The notes under the pieces were generated by a model that saw nothing but the letters and a program-made list of their open reading frames with translations, made no database searches and was not told the DNA's origin. Below are positions 46,069 to 57,500 of a stretch of 64,000 bases of DNA, one piece after another. Where the stretch lies: NCBI RefSeq assembly GCF_025698545.1, contig NC_068567.1, forward strand, positions 3,968,001 to 4,032,000, given 5' to 3'. How positions within the stretch are numbered: the stretch's first letter is position 1; each line of letters starts with the position of its first letter. This DNA comes from Gossypium raimondii (Eukaryota > Streptophyta > Magnoliopsida > Malvales > Malvaceae). Position numbers and translations under genes: made by a program.

Positions 46069-46266
46069 ATGGCCAATTCTTTGATCCCATCATCTTCACA
46101 AAACCAAGCTTCATCAGCACAAACAAGCAAATTCACTAGCTACCCATCTCCCTATTCTCAATGGCAATGGCAACCCAAGCCTCCCTCTTCACTCCATCAA
46201 CCCTCCGCACCCCAAAATCCGGCGACCGCATCGCCGCCGTGTTACGGAAACAACCACCGTTCCTAA
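46069..46266 (+). promoter_or_regulatory. Upstream ORF overlapping the psaD start
   Basis: An ATG in strong context (CTATGGCC) opens a 65-codon frame two bases out of phase with psaD and stops 106 bases inside it. The peptide (MANSLIPSSSQNQASS...) has no family resemblance. If it is in the transcript, ribosomes must bypass it to make PsaD, unless transcription starts downstream of 46071. Confidence 0.45.
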
Positions 46267-46805
46267 CCGTCCCTAGCTTCAAGTCCCCAAAAAGCATCAT
46301 CGCCCCACGCACCATCAAAGCCGAAGCAACCGAAGAGAAAGCCGAGACAACCGCCACAAAGGAAGCACCAGTCGGTTTCACCCCACCAGAGCTGGACCCA
46401 AACACCCCATCACCGATCTTCGGCGGCAGCACCGGCGGGCTTTTACGCAAAGCACAAGTGGAAGAGTTTTACGTCATCACATGGGAGTCACCCAAGGAAC
46501 AAATCTTCGAGATGCCAACAGGTGGTGCAGCCATCATGAGACAAGGTCCGAACCTGCTGAAATTGGCTCGTAAAGAGCAGTGCTTGGCTCTTGGGACTAG
46601 GCTTAGGTCTAAGTACAAGATCAAGTACCAGTTTTATAGGGTGTTCCCTAATGGTGAGGTTCAGTATTTGCACCCTAAAGATGGGGTGTACCCTGAGAAG
46701 GTGAACCCCGGTCGACAAGGTGTGGGACAGAACTTTAGGAGCATTGGGAAGAATGTTAGCCCTATTGAGGTTAAGTTCACTGGCAAACAAGTCTATGATC
46801 TGTAA
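46161..46805 (+). CDS. psaD: Photosystem I reaction-centre subunit II, chloroplast precursor
   Basis: A single exon of 214 residues, typical for plant Psa[21 protein letters not shown] begins a Ser/Thr/Arg-rich plastid transit peptide of roughly 50 residues, ending near TIKAEATEE. The mature part has all the family blocks: [119 protein letters not shown] and the C-terminus [10 protein letters not shown]. PsaD is a stromal extrinsic subunit that docks ferredoxin on photosystem I. The codons are GC-rich at third positions in the first half. No intron, as usual for psaD. It is tail-to-tail with the amine oxidase, 360 bases apart. An out-of-frame upstream ATG is noted separately. Confidence 0.98.
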   Translation: MAMATQASLFTPSTLRTPKSGDRIAAVLRKQPPFLTVPSFKSPKSIIAPRTIKAEATEEKAETTATKEAPVGFTPPELDPNTPSPIFGGSTGGLLRKAQVEEFYVITWESPKEQIFEMPTGGAAIMRQGPNLLKLARKEQCLALGTRLRSKYKIKYQFYRVFPNGEVQYLHPKDGVYPEKVNPGRQGVGQNFRSIGKNVSPIEVKFTGKQVYDL

Positions 46806-47164
46806 TAAATTTATGTTCATGTTTTGAGATGTTTTATTTTAATGGTGATTGTTGCAATCTAAATACACTTTTTCAAATAGTTGCATGATTTTGCATGTTT
46901 CTTGCTTGATGCAGAATATATACTTCTATGCTTAGATTTTACGAGACTTATAACAGCATGATAATCATTATAAGCATTATCGATAAAACATGATAAAATT
47001 ATATTTTGACCTCTCAAAAATTTATAATCCAAAATTTTAACACATTAAATTTCATTTCCTTGCTAATCTGTAATTGCAGAAAATCATGATCTTTATAAGA
47101 GGCAAAAAGAAAATAGCAAACAAAATCATTGTTACTGGTCTTTATGAGTGTTGTTGAAGCTGAT
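46806..47164. other. Shared 3' intergenic spacer of psaD and the amine oxidase
   Basis: A convergent spacer of 359 bases that must hold both 3' UTRs. No other feature. Confidence 0.5.
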
Positions 47165-50100
47165 TCACTTAAGTCCCGAGCTTGATACAGAGCAATTAGG
47201 CCACCTGACATTGCTAGGACCTTTCACTTTAAGCACCGGATTGTACTCGAAAAAGTTGGCCGGCCGGAGCTCAAATCCCGTGCTTATCGTCGGCATCAAC
47301 GGGAAATCTTCTTGGTAAGGTACATGATGAAAACCTAATGTGTACCATAATACAATGTCCTTGTTCTCTATTCTTCTATTCCTGCAAATTAAACCAATAA
47401 TCACCAGTATAACAAAGATAACAAAATATAGCAACTTTGATGGTCTAATTGTAGTTTTAGCCCCTCTACTATGTAAAATTTTGGGGTTGAATTCTTTTAT
47501 GTTGACATAATTTGGTCATCTACTTTTATATTATAATTAGTAGGTTCAAATTGATAATACAGTCAGCTCAACATAGTTTAGATTCACTTAAAAATCTAGA
47601 CAATCATGTTCAGCTAGTAATAAATTTACAAGCCAACTAAATACTTAAAAGTTATCATAAAAACTAATCATGTCTTCACTTTAACAACAATAGCTAATCG
47701 TGCTATCAATTTGGAAATGCTAAGAACATTATAAGAGGACCAAATTATACTAAATTAAGGTAAAAGTACCATAGAGGCTTTTTTACTAGTAATCGGATTG
47801 CATTTTGACCCTTTTACTAAAAAAGTGAGCAAATTAATCATTATACATTAAATTAAAACATAAAATAATCCCGTTAAAAATTTCGTCCATTTCTACAGTT
47901 AAAACTAGTCTTTGTATGTCAACATGAGGTATACGTGGCACACCATGTTTCATTGTTTGTTATTCTGTTAGCTATACCCGTTTTTAACAGCACAAATGAA
48001 TGAAATTTTTAACAAGAAGAACCAAATTACTCATTGATCTAATGTACAGGGGCTAATTTGCCCATTTTATTAGTAGAGGTGATAAAATGCAATCCAATCC
48101 CTACCACCATACTTTTACCACAAATTAAAACAAATGGATTAAATCTCGAATTTTAACATGGTACAAGGATGAAAACCCTAATTAAACCCATCTTTAATAA
48201 GACTACATACCTGCTGGTCCATGTAGCCAAAGTGTCATCACCCCTGCTTTGATCAATATATATCCCCCCTGCCCATTTCTCAGATTTGTTATAGGGTGTA
48301 ACCCACACATTATACTCAGTGAACGCCGCTCGAATCTGCGGATAATCATCGTCGGTCATAAGTGGACTGGCGACCGATCCCGGGATCAAACGGTAGCCGA
48401 CGAAGTTACCCATTTTAGTTCTCTTGTTAGGGTTGACAACCAAGAGCTCGGCCGAATCTGACCCGAGTTTAATTTTAGCATCGGACTCGGTTTTAGCCGT
48501 TTCACTCACAACCTTCCAATAACTTTTCCTAGGTGAGGTTTGGTCAGTGACTTTAACAGTTTGCAATTTGGATTTGACAAAGGAATTGGACTCACCATCC
48601 ACATCAAGGTCAAGGTGGTAAGTGATGAAATGGTCATGGTAGGCACCCAACGTGTTTTCAGCCAATAATGTGCCATAAACTTCTTCATCAATTTGGTCCT
48701 TGTGGGTGTATTTTGAGCCCCTTACTTCAAGTAAACCAGTTAGTCCAACCTGTTTGTTAAAACCAAAGGTTCATTTATAGAGGAAATTAATGGAAATAAT
48801 ATATAGGCTGAAGGGGCATAGGTTTAAAAGAAAAAAGGGAGTAATTAAATGGGTTTATTTACAGTGACTTTAATGGAACCAATCTGCTTGAATTCCCAGT
48901 CATTAATGTAGTCATAATTTCCAACAGTTGAAACCATCCTGACCACTAGGCTCATATCTGGTCTAACCTCTGTAATCTGCAACAAAGCCATTAAAATCCC
49001 ATTAATAGACACCTTCCTTTGTGTTCTTCAACTAAAATTACATTTATTTATTAACATGGTCAAATTATGATTTTGGTCCCTCTTCTATGCTAAAGTTAGA
49101 GATTTGGTCCACATATTTTAATTTGGCATAATAGAGGGACCAAAACCTGACCTTTTAGCATTAGTGAAAATTTGAAATGCCAAAACTACAATTACAAGTA
49201 TACTACAAGTACAAATATATGCCTAACCGATTGCAATGTAGAATCCAATCAATACAACACACAATAGATGAAGAATCAGAAAAATCTAGACTAATTCGAA
49301 AAAAAAAATAGGACATAACCCACATATGGCATATGAACATGGTGGGAGTGAGACTAGACAAACCTATTCATAAGTCGGGTTGTTCGTCCAAAATTTGGGA
49401 GGGTTTAAGCAAAAATATTAAGCCCAAAAAAATGGGTTTTGGGAAAAAATTAGACCCATTTAAAATACGGGCTGAACTCGAGCTTGAACATTCAAGGCTT
49501 GAGTTTGGCCCGATTTTAAGTTTATAATACTTTATATTATGTAATTTATAACACATAATAAATAAATATATACTAAATATGTAATATTACTCTAATATAT
49601 ACATTAAAATGATTTTAAGATAATTATATAAAAAATTTTAATAAATGAAAAATTATTAAATTAAAATAATATAAATATTTTAAAAAAATTAATATGAACG
49701 AGCCTAAAATAGGCTTGGGTTAATCTTTTACAAATATAGGCATGATTGGGTAAAATATTACGCCCACATTTCAAACCGGGTCAAACTTGGGCAAACATAA
49801 TGTGTGTTAATATCATATTTAGACCGACTCGACCCCTAAACACCTCTAAATGTGACCCACATTTCACAATTACAGATGGCAGGACTCAAACCTGAACACC
49901 TTTAACCATCTATACCAAAACTTCATTGGCAATGAAAATTATCATACCAAAAACATTTAAATTTATAAAAAAAAAAAAAAGAATCACCTAACACTTTAAC
50001 ATGAATAGTTAACACTAATTAATAATATTATAGAAGTACAAACATTAAATTATGCCAAATTAAACTATAAATATTAAATTTCAACTTTTAGCAAAGGGAT

Positions 50101-51955
50101 CAAAATCATAATTTGACCTTTTTAACATTAGTAAAAATTTGGCAGGGCAAAACTTTTGTCTTAACAATTTGGATTAACTAATAACATTATAAAAGTTAAA
50201 ATATGTCAAATAAAACTATGAAAACCAAAACGATTTTAGCAGAGGGACCAAAACCATAATTTAACCTTTTTTAAACATTTAGTGAAAAATTGACATACCA
50301 GGTCTGGAGGAATCATAGTCTCGGTGTGTCGCCACATTACATCGCCAGCATTGCGTTCAAAGATGCAGAAAACATTAGGCATCTCAATGGGCATCCCATT
50401 TTGGGCGGCAACATAGGCACCCATGTAAACTGCATTGGCTGGGCAATCCCTTAGAGGTTCAAGTGGCACTGCACATAGACCATACCCATATTCCCCAGCA
50501 TCAAAGAACGTCCTGTAGTACCATTCCTCGGTTAAATCCATGTACGGTACGAACAGTTCCGATACGAATCCCCGATACATCACTCGACGGAATTCCTGCT
50601 TCTCGGTGTCGTATATGGACGCTAAGGATACTATCGGACCGACCCGAGCATCGAAACTCAGATGAAAATCCCAATTAGCCCACCTAGACAAAGAAAAATG
50701 GACCATTTTTTTTGAATAAACTCGATTGAAAATTTTGTTTCAAAAAAAAAAACTCGATTGAAAAATGTTAAATTTTGATTTTGGTCCTTTTACAATACTT
50801 AATTTTTTTATTTAGTCCCTAAATGTTAATTTAACATAATTTGGTCCTTCTACTGAAATAGAGGGGCTAAATTACGTCAAATTAAAATATAAAGACCAAA
50901 TTTCAAATGTAAAATTTTAGAAAGACCAAAATCATAATTTGACCAAAAATAGCCCCACAAATCAATAAGTCTAAACGGCATCTGTATTTGGCTAATAATT
51001 TTCGACACATGGCGACAGAAAAGAATAAAATAGTCGAAATTGAGTCCTACAAATCAATTCCACCTAATAAATAATATTATAAAATAGACAAATTTTAATT
51101 TCAGTATAGGGACTAAAACTGAAATTAGACTGGAATAAAATTAGTCAAAGTTGGACCCTTGTTACTATGCTCTTACCTAACTCTACTTCCATCAATGGTG
51201 AAACTCGGACCGTCTGGTTGAACAACGGTGATTCCTTTCAACTCCGGTCCGAAAGGTGGCTTTTGCTTGGATTCTCTGTAATCGGTTCCGGCGGCTTTCG
51301 GGACCGGGACGACGAGCCTATCTTGAAAATGATTTATCTTCATTGCTTCTAAGTCAACTGTGACGGTGATGGCTTCTATTGGTCTCATATACAAATTAAC
51401 AGTCCCGTCTAAGTAATAACACATGATTTTAACGACCCTTCCGTTTTGCTTAGTCTCGCCGAACCATCCAACGGTGAAACTCCCGCAAACGACCTCTTCG
51501 AGCTTGAGTCCTCTCTTGTTTAAGGCGGCCAAGAAGGGTGCATGGTTGAACACCAGCTGGTTGGCATCGATTTCTTCTTGGAAAGTGAGTGAAGGGTATC
51601 CGAAACCGTGGTGAATCCGATCGGAAACGATGTCGTCGCGTGAAAAATCGATGATGAGTTCGTGTGTTTGGTGGTTTATACGTGCAACGACGAAAGCTTG
51701 CCGTCGTGGTGGTGTGGTGGTGGGATGGTTTTGTAGCCATGAAAGGACGGCATGTTTATCTGGTTCGTTTAAGCCTATGTATTGGAAGGTTAAGTTGGTG
51801 GTGGACGTAGGGTGTGATTGGTTAACAATGGCTTGAACTCGGATGAACTCGTTTGGAGTTAGTGAGTCAAGTGGGTGTTGTTCGAGTTGATGGGATAATG
51901 GAATGATGGAGAGGATGGAGAAGAGGAAGAAGAGAATTTTCAATGAATGTGCCAT
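47165..51955 (-). CDS. Copper amine oxidase (primary amine oxidase), secreted
   Basis: Five exons: 51955-51177, 50683-50299, 48976-48863, 48749-48211 and 47381-47165. They join in frame to 677 residues, normal for plant enzymes. A hydrophobic signal peptide ([23 protein letters not shown]) implies the apoplast or secretory route. Exon 1 encodes the N2/N3 domains and the later exons the catalytic domain. The catalytic-base Asp lies in FFDAGEYG (about D321). The topaquinone precursor is the first Tyr of VGNYDY (about Y409). Copper ligands are the HDH of GAYHDHF (about H464, H466) and the His of HVPYQEDFP (about H625). The enzyme oxidises putrescine-type diamines to aminoaldehyde, ammonia and H2O2, affecting wall cross-linking and defence. 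Introns 2 and 4 hold several MITEs. A duplicate of exon 1 lies upstream at 52585-53381. Confidence 0.95.
47759..48119. mobile_element. MITE of the GGTAAAAGTACCA family in amine-oxidase intron 4
   Basis: GGTAAAAGTACCATAGAGGC opens and ACCATACTTTTACC closes. GATTGCATTTTGACCC pairs with GATAAAATGCAATCC. Sequence close to AAATTAA lies on both sides, but the exact target duplication is unclear. Confidence 0.75.
49055..49165. repeat. Palindromic 'GATTTTGGTCCCTC' MITE copy
   Basis: GTCAAATTATGATTTTGGTC, then GGTCCACATATTTTAATTTG, then AGAGGGACCAAAACCTGAC. Other copies or pieces occur at about 50095, 50230, 50750-50950, 52440, 53450 and 59060, several inside amine-oxidase introns. Confidence 0.6.
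49340..49850. repeat. Decayed hAT-like GGCCC-type element in amine-oxidase intron 2
   Basis: The left part has AAGTCGGGTTGTTCGTCC and AATATTAAGCCCAAAAAAAT; the right part has AAACCGGGTCAAACTTGGGC and GACTCGACCCCTAAACACCTCTA, the family terminus. The left terminus is eroded. Confidence 0.5.
50745..50950. repeat. Palindromic 'GATTTTGGTCC' MITE copy in amine-oxidase intron 1
   Basis: AAATTTTGATTTTGGTCCTT pairs with AAGACCAAAATCATAATTTG, and inner AATTTGGTCCTTCTACTG pairs with its partner around TAGAGGGGCTAAATT. This intron separates exon 1 from exon 2 of the amine oxidase. Confidence 0.6.
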
Positions 51956-52154
51956 TGTTGTTGTTTAGTGGCATGGAATATGGATGGATATATATGGCTA
52001 TGAGAGACCGCCATAGTGGACTTTTAACATTTATAATAGGGACTCAAAATGAATTTTAAAATTTTAAGTGAGTAGTATAATTTTATTATTATATTAATTT
52101 ATTAAAGCAAGTAATTAATAATATTATTTACTTGAACTTATTATTAATAATATA

Positions 52155-52335
52155 AACGTAGAGTTGATTGAGTCTTAGCTTGGCACGGTCATTGTTATTA
52201 ATGTAGAGAGACATGGGTTCGAGTGCGTTGAAACACGTTGTCCTCCTATTTATGGGTTGGGTTGGGAGGGGCTGTAGATAGTTCTAGGTATTGTCTTCAA
52301 AAGAACGGATATAATTAGAACCTATAATGATAGTC
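52155..52335 (+). repeat. SINE family B, between the two amine-oxidase first exons
   Basis: TTGATTGAGTCTTAGCTTGG (box A region), GTTATTAATGTAGAGAGACA, GGGTTCGAGTGCG (box B), CCTATTTATGGGTTGGG, GTAGATAGTTCTAGGTATTG and GGATATAATTAGAACCTATA: the fullest copy of this family in the window. Confidence 0.7.
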
Positions 52336-52584
52336 AAAGTTGGGTTCTATGTAATAATATTATAATAATATTATAAAAATTAAAGTAGAAAGATTAATTC
52401 CTAAATTTTAGCATAGTAGAGGGACTAAAATCAGAATTAAAGCAAAATAAAATATTGAAGGATCAAATTATAGTAAATTAAAGTAAAATGATTAAATTTC
52501 AAGTTTAAATATAGTAGAGGGACTAAACGAAAATTAAACCGAAAATAAAGCATTCAAAAGCAGGATCGTCATAACTGTACTCAC

Positions 52585-53381
52585 CTAACTCTGCTTCCAT
52601 CAATGATGAAACTCGGGCCGTCCGGTTGGACAACGGTGATCCCTTTCAACTCCGGTCCGAAGGGTTCCTTTTGCTCGGACTCTCTGTAATCGGTTCCGGC
52701 GGCTTTCGGCACAGGGACGACGAGCCTATCCCGAAAATGTGTGATCTTCATTGCTTCTAAATCAACTGTGACAGTGATGGCCTCTATTGGTCTCATATAC
52801 AGATTAACAGTTCCATCTAAGTAATAGCACATCACTTTAACGACCCTACCATTTTGCTTCGTCTCCCCGAACCATCCTATGGCGAAAGTCTCGCAAATGA
52901 CCTCCGCCACCTTGAGCCCTCTCTTGTTTAAGGCGGCCAAGAACGGTGCATGGTTGAACACCAGCTGGCTCGCACCGTTTTGTTCTTCAAAAGTGAGTAA
53001 AGGGTACCCGAAACCGTGGTGAATGTGGTCGGAAACAATGTTGTCGTACAATAAATCGACGACGAGTTCGTGAGTTTGGTGGTTTATACGTGCAATGACG
53101 AAGGCTTGGCGTGGTGGTGGAGCTGTGATGGGGGTGGTGCGATGGTTTTGTAGCCATGAAATGAGGGCTTGTTTATCTGGTTCGTTTAAGCCTATGTATT
53201 GGAAGGTTATGTCGTTGGTGGTGGTGGGGTGTGACTGGTTAACAATGGCTTGAACTCGGATGAACTCGTTTGGAGTTAGTGAGTCAAGTGGGTGTTGTTC
53301 GAGTTGATGGGATAATGGAATGATGGAGAGGGTGGAGAAGAGGAAGGAGAAGCAGCAGAAAATTTTTGATGAATGAGCCAT
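52585..53381 (-). CDS. Duplicate first exon of the copper amine oxidase (alternative first exon or partial copy)
   Basis: From ATG at 53381 to 52585 it encodes 265 residues plus two bases, highly similar to exon 1 of the gene downstream ([59 protein letters not shown]). The signal peptide is conserved. The frame is uninterrupted and the donor AG|GTGAGT is intact, at the same phase 2. No exon 2-5 of its own lies in the 600 bases before the next copy. Upstream sequence also resembles that of the other copy, so the duplication took some promoter along. It could splice over the other first exon to exon 2 at 50683, giving a full enzyme with a variant N-terminal third. Otherwise it is an orphan fragment: reading through its donor meets TGA at once. 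Purifying selection is suggested by the open frame. Confidence 0.75.
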
Positions 53382-53774
53382 TGATCTGCTTTAGTGGTTT
53401 GGAATGGATAGCTTATGAGCTACTGCCCAAGTGGGCCTTTAATATTTATATTTGGTCTAATTTTGGTTTTAGTCCCTCTACTGTATTATAATCTAGATTT
53501 AACCTCCTTACTGTTTTTTGGTTGAAATTAATTTATTCATTGCTGACAAGGGACTAATCAAACCACAGGACGAGCTCGTAAATAAAATTTAATCCTTCTA
53601 CTTTAATTTAAGTAATTTTGACATAATTTAGTCCTCTATATTTCTAATATTAATAATAGGTTTTGAAAAATCATGTGTCATCAATTAGCAATGTTATTAG
53701 ACTTATTACTATTAGCATAAAACAAAATAACTAAATTATGTAAAATTTTAGATATACTTATTTAAAGTCTTTTA

Positions 53775-53905
53775 ATGAAGGTAGGGGATATGGGTTTGAG
53801 TGTGTTGAAGCGCATTATCCTCTTATTTATGGGTTGGAGAGGGGTTATAGATAGTTCTAGACATTATGTTAAAAAGAGAAGATATGATCATAAATCTTAT
53901 TCACT
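53775..53905 (+). repeat. SINE family B, 5'-truncated
   Basis: It starts near the box B region (ATGGGTTTGAGTGTGTTGAA) and runs through CTTATTTATGGGTTGGAGAG, GTTATAGATAGTTCTAGACA to GAAGATATGATCATAAATCT. Confidence 0.6.
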
Positions 53906-54107
53906 TAACTTTTTCAAATTAAATCTAAATTTTACCAGTACTAGTATCGGCATATGGGTAAATTATAGTGGTTTTTGGTTTGTCCACAATTTGGTGGCTT
54001 TTATTTCGTACATTGTGTTTTCTATAAAAATTGTCCTAATTCTTACCCACTATGTTTTCTCTTAAAGTAGTAGTGATTTTAATTTTTAGTTTTTTATTAT
54101 GTTTTAA

Positions 54108-54129
54108 CATATATATATATATATATATA
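54108..54129. repeat. (AT)n microsatellite
   Basis: About eleven AT units. Similar runs occur at 59937-59957 and 63042-63062. Confidence 0.85.
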
Positions 54130-54451
54130 CATATGAGATTTTCTAAGGTAAAAGTGACATCGTACCTATTGGGAACTATTCTCAAAGAGTCGTATCATAT
54201 TGTGTTTGTAAAATTACAATCCAAAATGATACGAAAGAGGATAAACCATTTGAAACTTAGCCTTACGATTGCACGCAACTACTTATTAATGATAAATGAT
54301 AATACTTATTAAATTAAATATTAAAGATCCAATATTCAATTTTTTTCAATTTATCAACCCAACGTCTAAAGCCCAATGGTGTAGGAATATTGGGCATGGA
54401 TTGTTCACATCAAGACCCTTCTAAACTTTTTATTTTTAGTGATTTACAATA

Positions 54452-54540
54452 CGAGGTCAAAGTCTTAATAGCGGTTAGTGTGATTCGAACACAGGCCACA
54501 GCTGAGGCGGTGAACATCCTGATCAGGTCAATGTTTTATC
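54452..54540 (-). repeat. SINE family A, decayed
   Basis: On the minus strand: GACCTGATCAGGATGTTCAC, CGCCTCAGCTGTGGCCTG, TGTTCGAATCACAC (box B). The tail is eroded. Confidence 0.5.
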
Positions 54541-54599
54541 ACTTTAATTTTAAATCTTCAAAAATTAATCAATTTACTTTTTGTTGGACGGGGTAGTAG

Positions 54600-55280
54600 A
54601 TTGAATAATGACATTGATATAGTAACTCACATGACAATTTACGTATATTTCATTATTAACCTGGATACTTTTATTAAAAAAAAGAATAAGTTTTTTTTTA
54701 ATTTTTAATTTTTTAAATATTTTTATTAACTTTTTAATTTTTTTTATGAAATGCAGATGGAGTGTCATGTGAGTTGTTACGTTAATAGCGCTAAAATTTT
54801 AATAGTTCAATAAAAAATTTGTCAAAAAATAATTAGACTAAAATTTAAAATCCATGACCAAAGTGATAAAAAAGTTAGAGCCAACACGATAAATTAAATA
54901 AATATTAAAGGTTAAATTTATCATTACGCTTACCTTATTTCTTACCGCAAGACGATCTATAACTACATTGCTATGATTTTAGCTATTGAATTGAAACAAT
55001 GCTCGCAAAACTTTGCAAGTATTGGTGGATGTATTGTTTTTGTTTTTAGTATTGATAAGTATTGGTATTAGTATATTTTAGTGTATCGATATGGGTTTAT
55101 CCGTGTTATGATAATAATTTTGAAATTTTATCGTATCATGATTCTAGGGATTGATTTGAGCATATAAAGTTAAGAGTATAATCCTTAACTTTCCTTCTTT
55201 GTATATCTAACTATCAGTATAAATAGATTGAGTAATAAAATGCATCCACACAAGAAAGTATTTTTTTAGAATTAATCTCT
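54600..55280. other. Gene-free AT-rich stretch
   Basis: The part at 54600-54790 has inverted ends (GTAACTCACATGACA, TGTCATGTGAGTTGTTAC), so it is a small palindromic element. The rest is unremarkable. Confidence 0.45.
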
Positions 55281-55381
55281 TTTCGTTTCTCGCTATTTTA
55301 TTTAGCCCCTTCTTTCTTCTTCTCTTTCCTTCGATTTCACAATCCGTGGGTTACACGGTCGTTTGGAAAGGTTCAACCCAT

Positions 55382-55453
55382 ATGGCTCTTGCAGCTTGCT
55401 CCAACGCTCTGGTTTTCGCTCGTTTTGTTCCCAACTGCTCTATCAAGCATTAA
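55382..55453 (+). pseudogene. Possible orphan transit-peptide exon (23 codons)
   Basis: MALAACSNALVFARFVPNCS is Ala/Ser-rich and looks like the start of a plastid transit peptide. It is preceded by a pyrimidine-rich leader-like stretch (CCTTCTTTCTTCTTCTCTTT at 55309-55328). The frame stops after 23 codons and nothing coding follows. It may be a broken gene 5' end, or chance. Confidence 0.25.
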
Positions 55454-55459
55454 AACATG

Positions 55460-57100
55460 AATTTAAAAGAGTATCACCCAAAAACGCATTAAAAATGAGT
55501 TTAAAATATGTTACTTTTAGCACTTATTAGTAATATAATAATTTTTTAACCTGTTTATGAAATTAAAATGACTCAATATTAAGTCATATGTGATAATCCA
55601 TTGAAAATAAATAAATAAATAGGCTGAAAATTAATTGAAAATTTAAATTTATTAAAAAATAATATTTTCAATAGTTTAATTATCTTTTAAATTGAAAATC
55701 CATCCATAATAATGCAAACTAATTATTTTTAATTATTAAATTGTATGTTTTTAAAAACATATATTTTTAGGTATTATAATATTTAAAAATTTTAAAATAT
55801 AAAATGAAAATTTTAAAATTTAACATTTACATTTCAAAATAAATAAATAATAGTAATAATAGAACAAAATAAAGAAAATGGGCCAAATCTAAGTAATTCC
55901 AAAGCCCAATGGAATAGGAATAGTGGACATGGATTGTTCACATCAAGGTTCCAAATTTGGTTAAGGAACCGATTGACAATTAATTTATAAAAGAATAATT
56001 TGGATTTGGGATACCGAATTTAATTTGGCATAATGGCAAAATAAGTCCCTAATGTTTATCCATTTTGTCATTTTGGTCCTGAACTTTTTATCACTTTATC
56101 CCTTAATCTTCAAAATTTAGCTAAATTGCTTATTGTTTGACGGAAAAGTTAACTAAATTGTCAAAACTTTAATGACACCCGATATATCAACTCATGTGGC
56201 AGTTTATATGTAATTCATTGTTGGCGTGGATAATTTTATAAAAAAAATTATTAACCTTTTTGAAGATGTTGAAATTTTAAATTTATTTATTAGTTTTTTC
56301 GAATTTTTATGAAGAGCCATGCAATTTACTATATCAGTGCCGTTAAAATTTTAACAATTCCGTTAGCTTTTACATCCAACAAAAGTTAATTTAACTAAAA
56401 TTTGAAGGTGGTATACTAAAATGATCTTAGGGTGGTTATCGTTCCATATTGATTGGACAGGTCCGACAGAATTAATTTGAGTTTTAAAAAAAATTTAATC
56501 ATTTCAATCGGGGTCAGTTTCGAATTCGAATCTTTTTGCATGTATATTATTTAGGTTTTAAGTTTGGGTTTTTCGGGTGAAGCTATTAAGAATTCGAATC
56601 ATTTTAAGTTCTTGTTGCTTTAAGTTTATGTCATTTCAGGTTACCGTTCGAATAATTTTAGGTTTGGGTTGTTCGGGGTCAATTCGAGTTTGGGTTGAAA
56701 AGATTCTGGTTCTCAACTTCTTACTATCAAATCTAGTTGCATCAAGTTTTGGGTTTGAATTGAATTCTCAAGTTTAGATCAAAATGAACAAATTCGAATT
56801 ATTAACTTTTTATGATAAAATTTCATCGAGTATATTTAAATTTAAGTTGAATATCCGAGTTTGGATAAAAATTTACAGGTATATGAATGTACCTTTTCCG
56901 ATGTGAAAGTGAAGTCACAACATCTTTAGTAAGCGTTAGGGCGAGAAAAAGCTTGAATGAGGTGTTTCATGTTGTAAAAGTAAAACTTTGCAAGTGATTA
57001 AGCCTACCAAGATTCCATGGCGGCATTTAAGGTAGTTACCATCGTCCCCGCTGGATGTATCATTTTTATTTTGATAATGATAAGGTAGTTGGCAAACGAT
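55460..57100. other. Gene-free stretch with decayed repeats
   Basis: About 56030-56430 has palindromic MITE wording (AAATAAGTCCCTAATG, GTGGTATACTAAAATGATC). About 56550-56890 repeats the TTCGGGTT/AATCATTTTAAGTT words of 27650-27980. No gene. Confidence 0.4.
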
Positions 57101-57109
57101 AGAGGTTTT

Positions 57110-57500
57110 AGATCAGATCTCTTCATGAGTCGAGTTATCTATTTAAATTTAAGGGTCTGTCTAAAATTTGAGAGGATTTCAATAAAAATATTAGGATTGA
57201 AAAACAGGTTTTGGTAAAAAAATTAGACTCCTTTAAAATACTAGCCAGGATTGAACGTTCACGGCTTAAGTCTAGCCTAGTTTGGTCCGGTTTCAATGTT
57301 TATAGTATCATGTTATTTTTATATATTATATATAGTGCTATAATGTAAATATTAAAAAAAATAAGATGCCTATATACATATAATTTTTTAACAAATGAAT
57401 ATATATAATTATTAAATATTAAATTTAAAATAATATAAATATTTTTAAAAAATCCAAAAAATGTGGATGAGACTAAAATGGGTTTGAGTTAATTATTTAT
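57110..57500. repeat. Decayed hAT-like GGCC-type element
   Basis: TAGAGGTTTTAGATCAGATC and TATCTATTTAAATTTAAGGG at the left, with internal AATATTAGGATTGAAAAACA and TTTAAAATACTAG as in the 49340 copy. The right end is unclear. Confidence 0.35.

Larger units (their letters stand above)
53400..54470. other. Intergenic stretch upstream of the amine-oxidase first exons
   Basis: It contains palindromic GGTCC-type MITE pieces (53450-53760), a truncated SINE B (53775-53905) and an (AT)n run (54108-54129). No gene; open frames here are AT-driven. Confidence 0.4.

Noticed and set aside
51985..51996. ATATATATCC as a TATA box for the amine oxidase
   Set aside because: It is only about 33-40 bases before the ATG and would leave almost no leader. 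The duplicate first exon has no equivalent.
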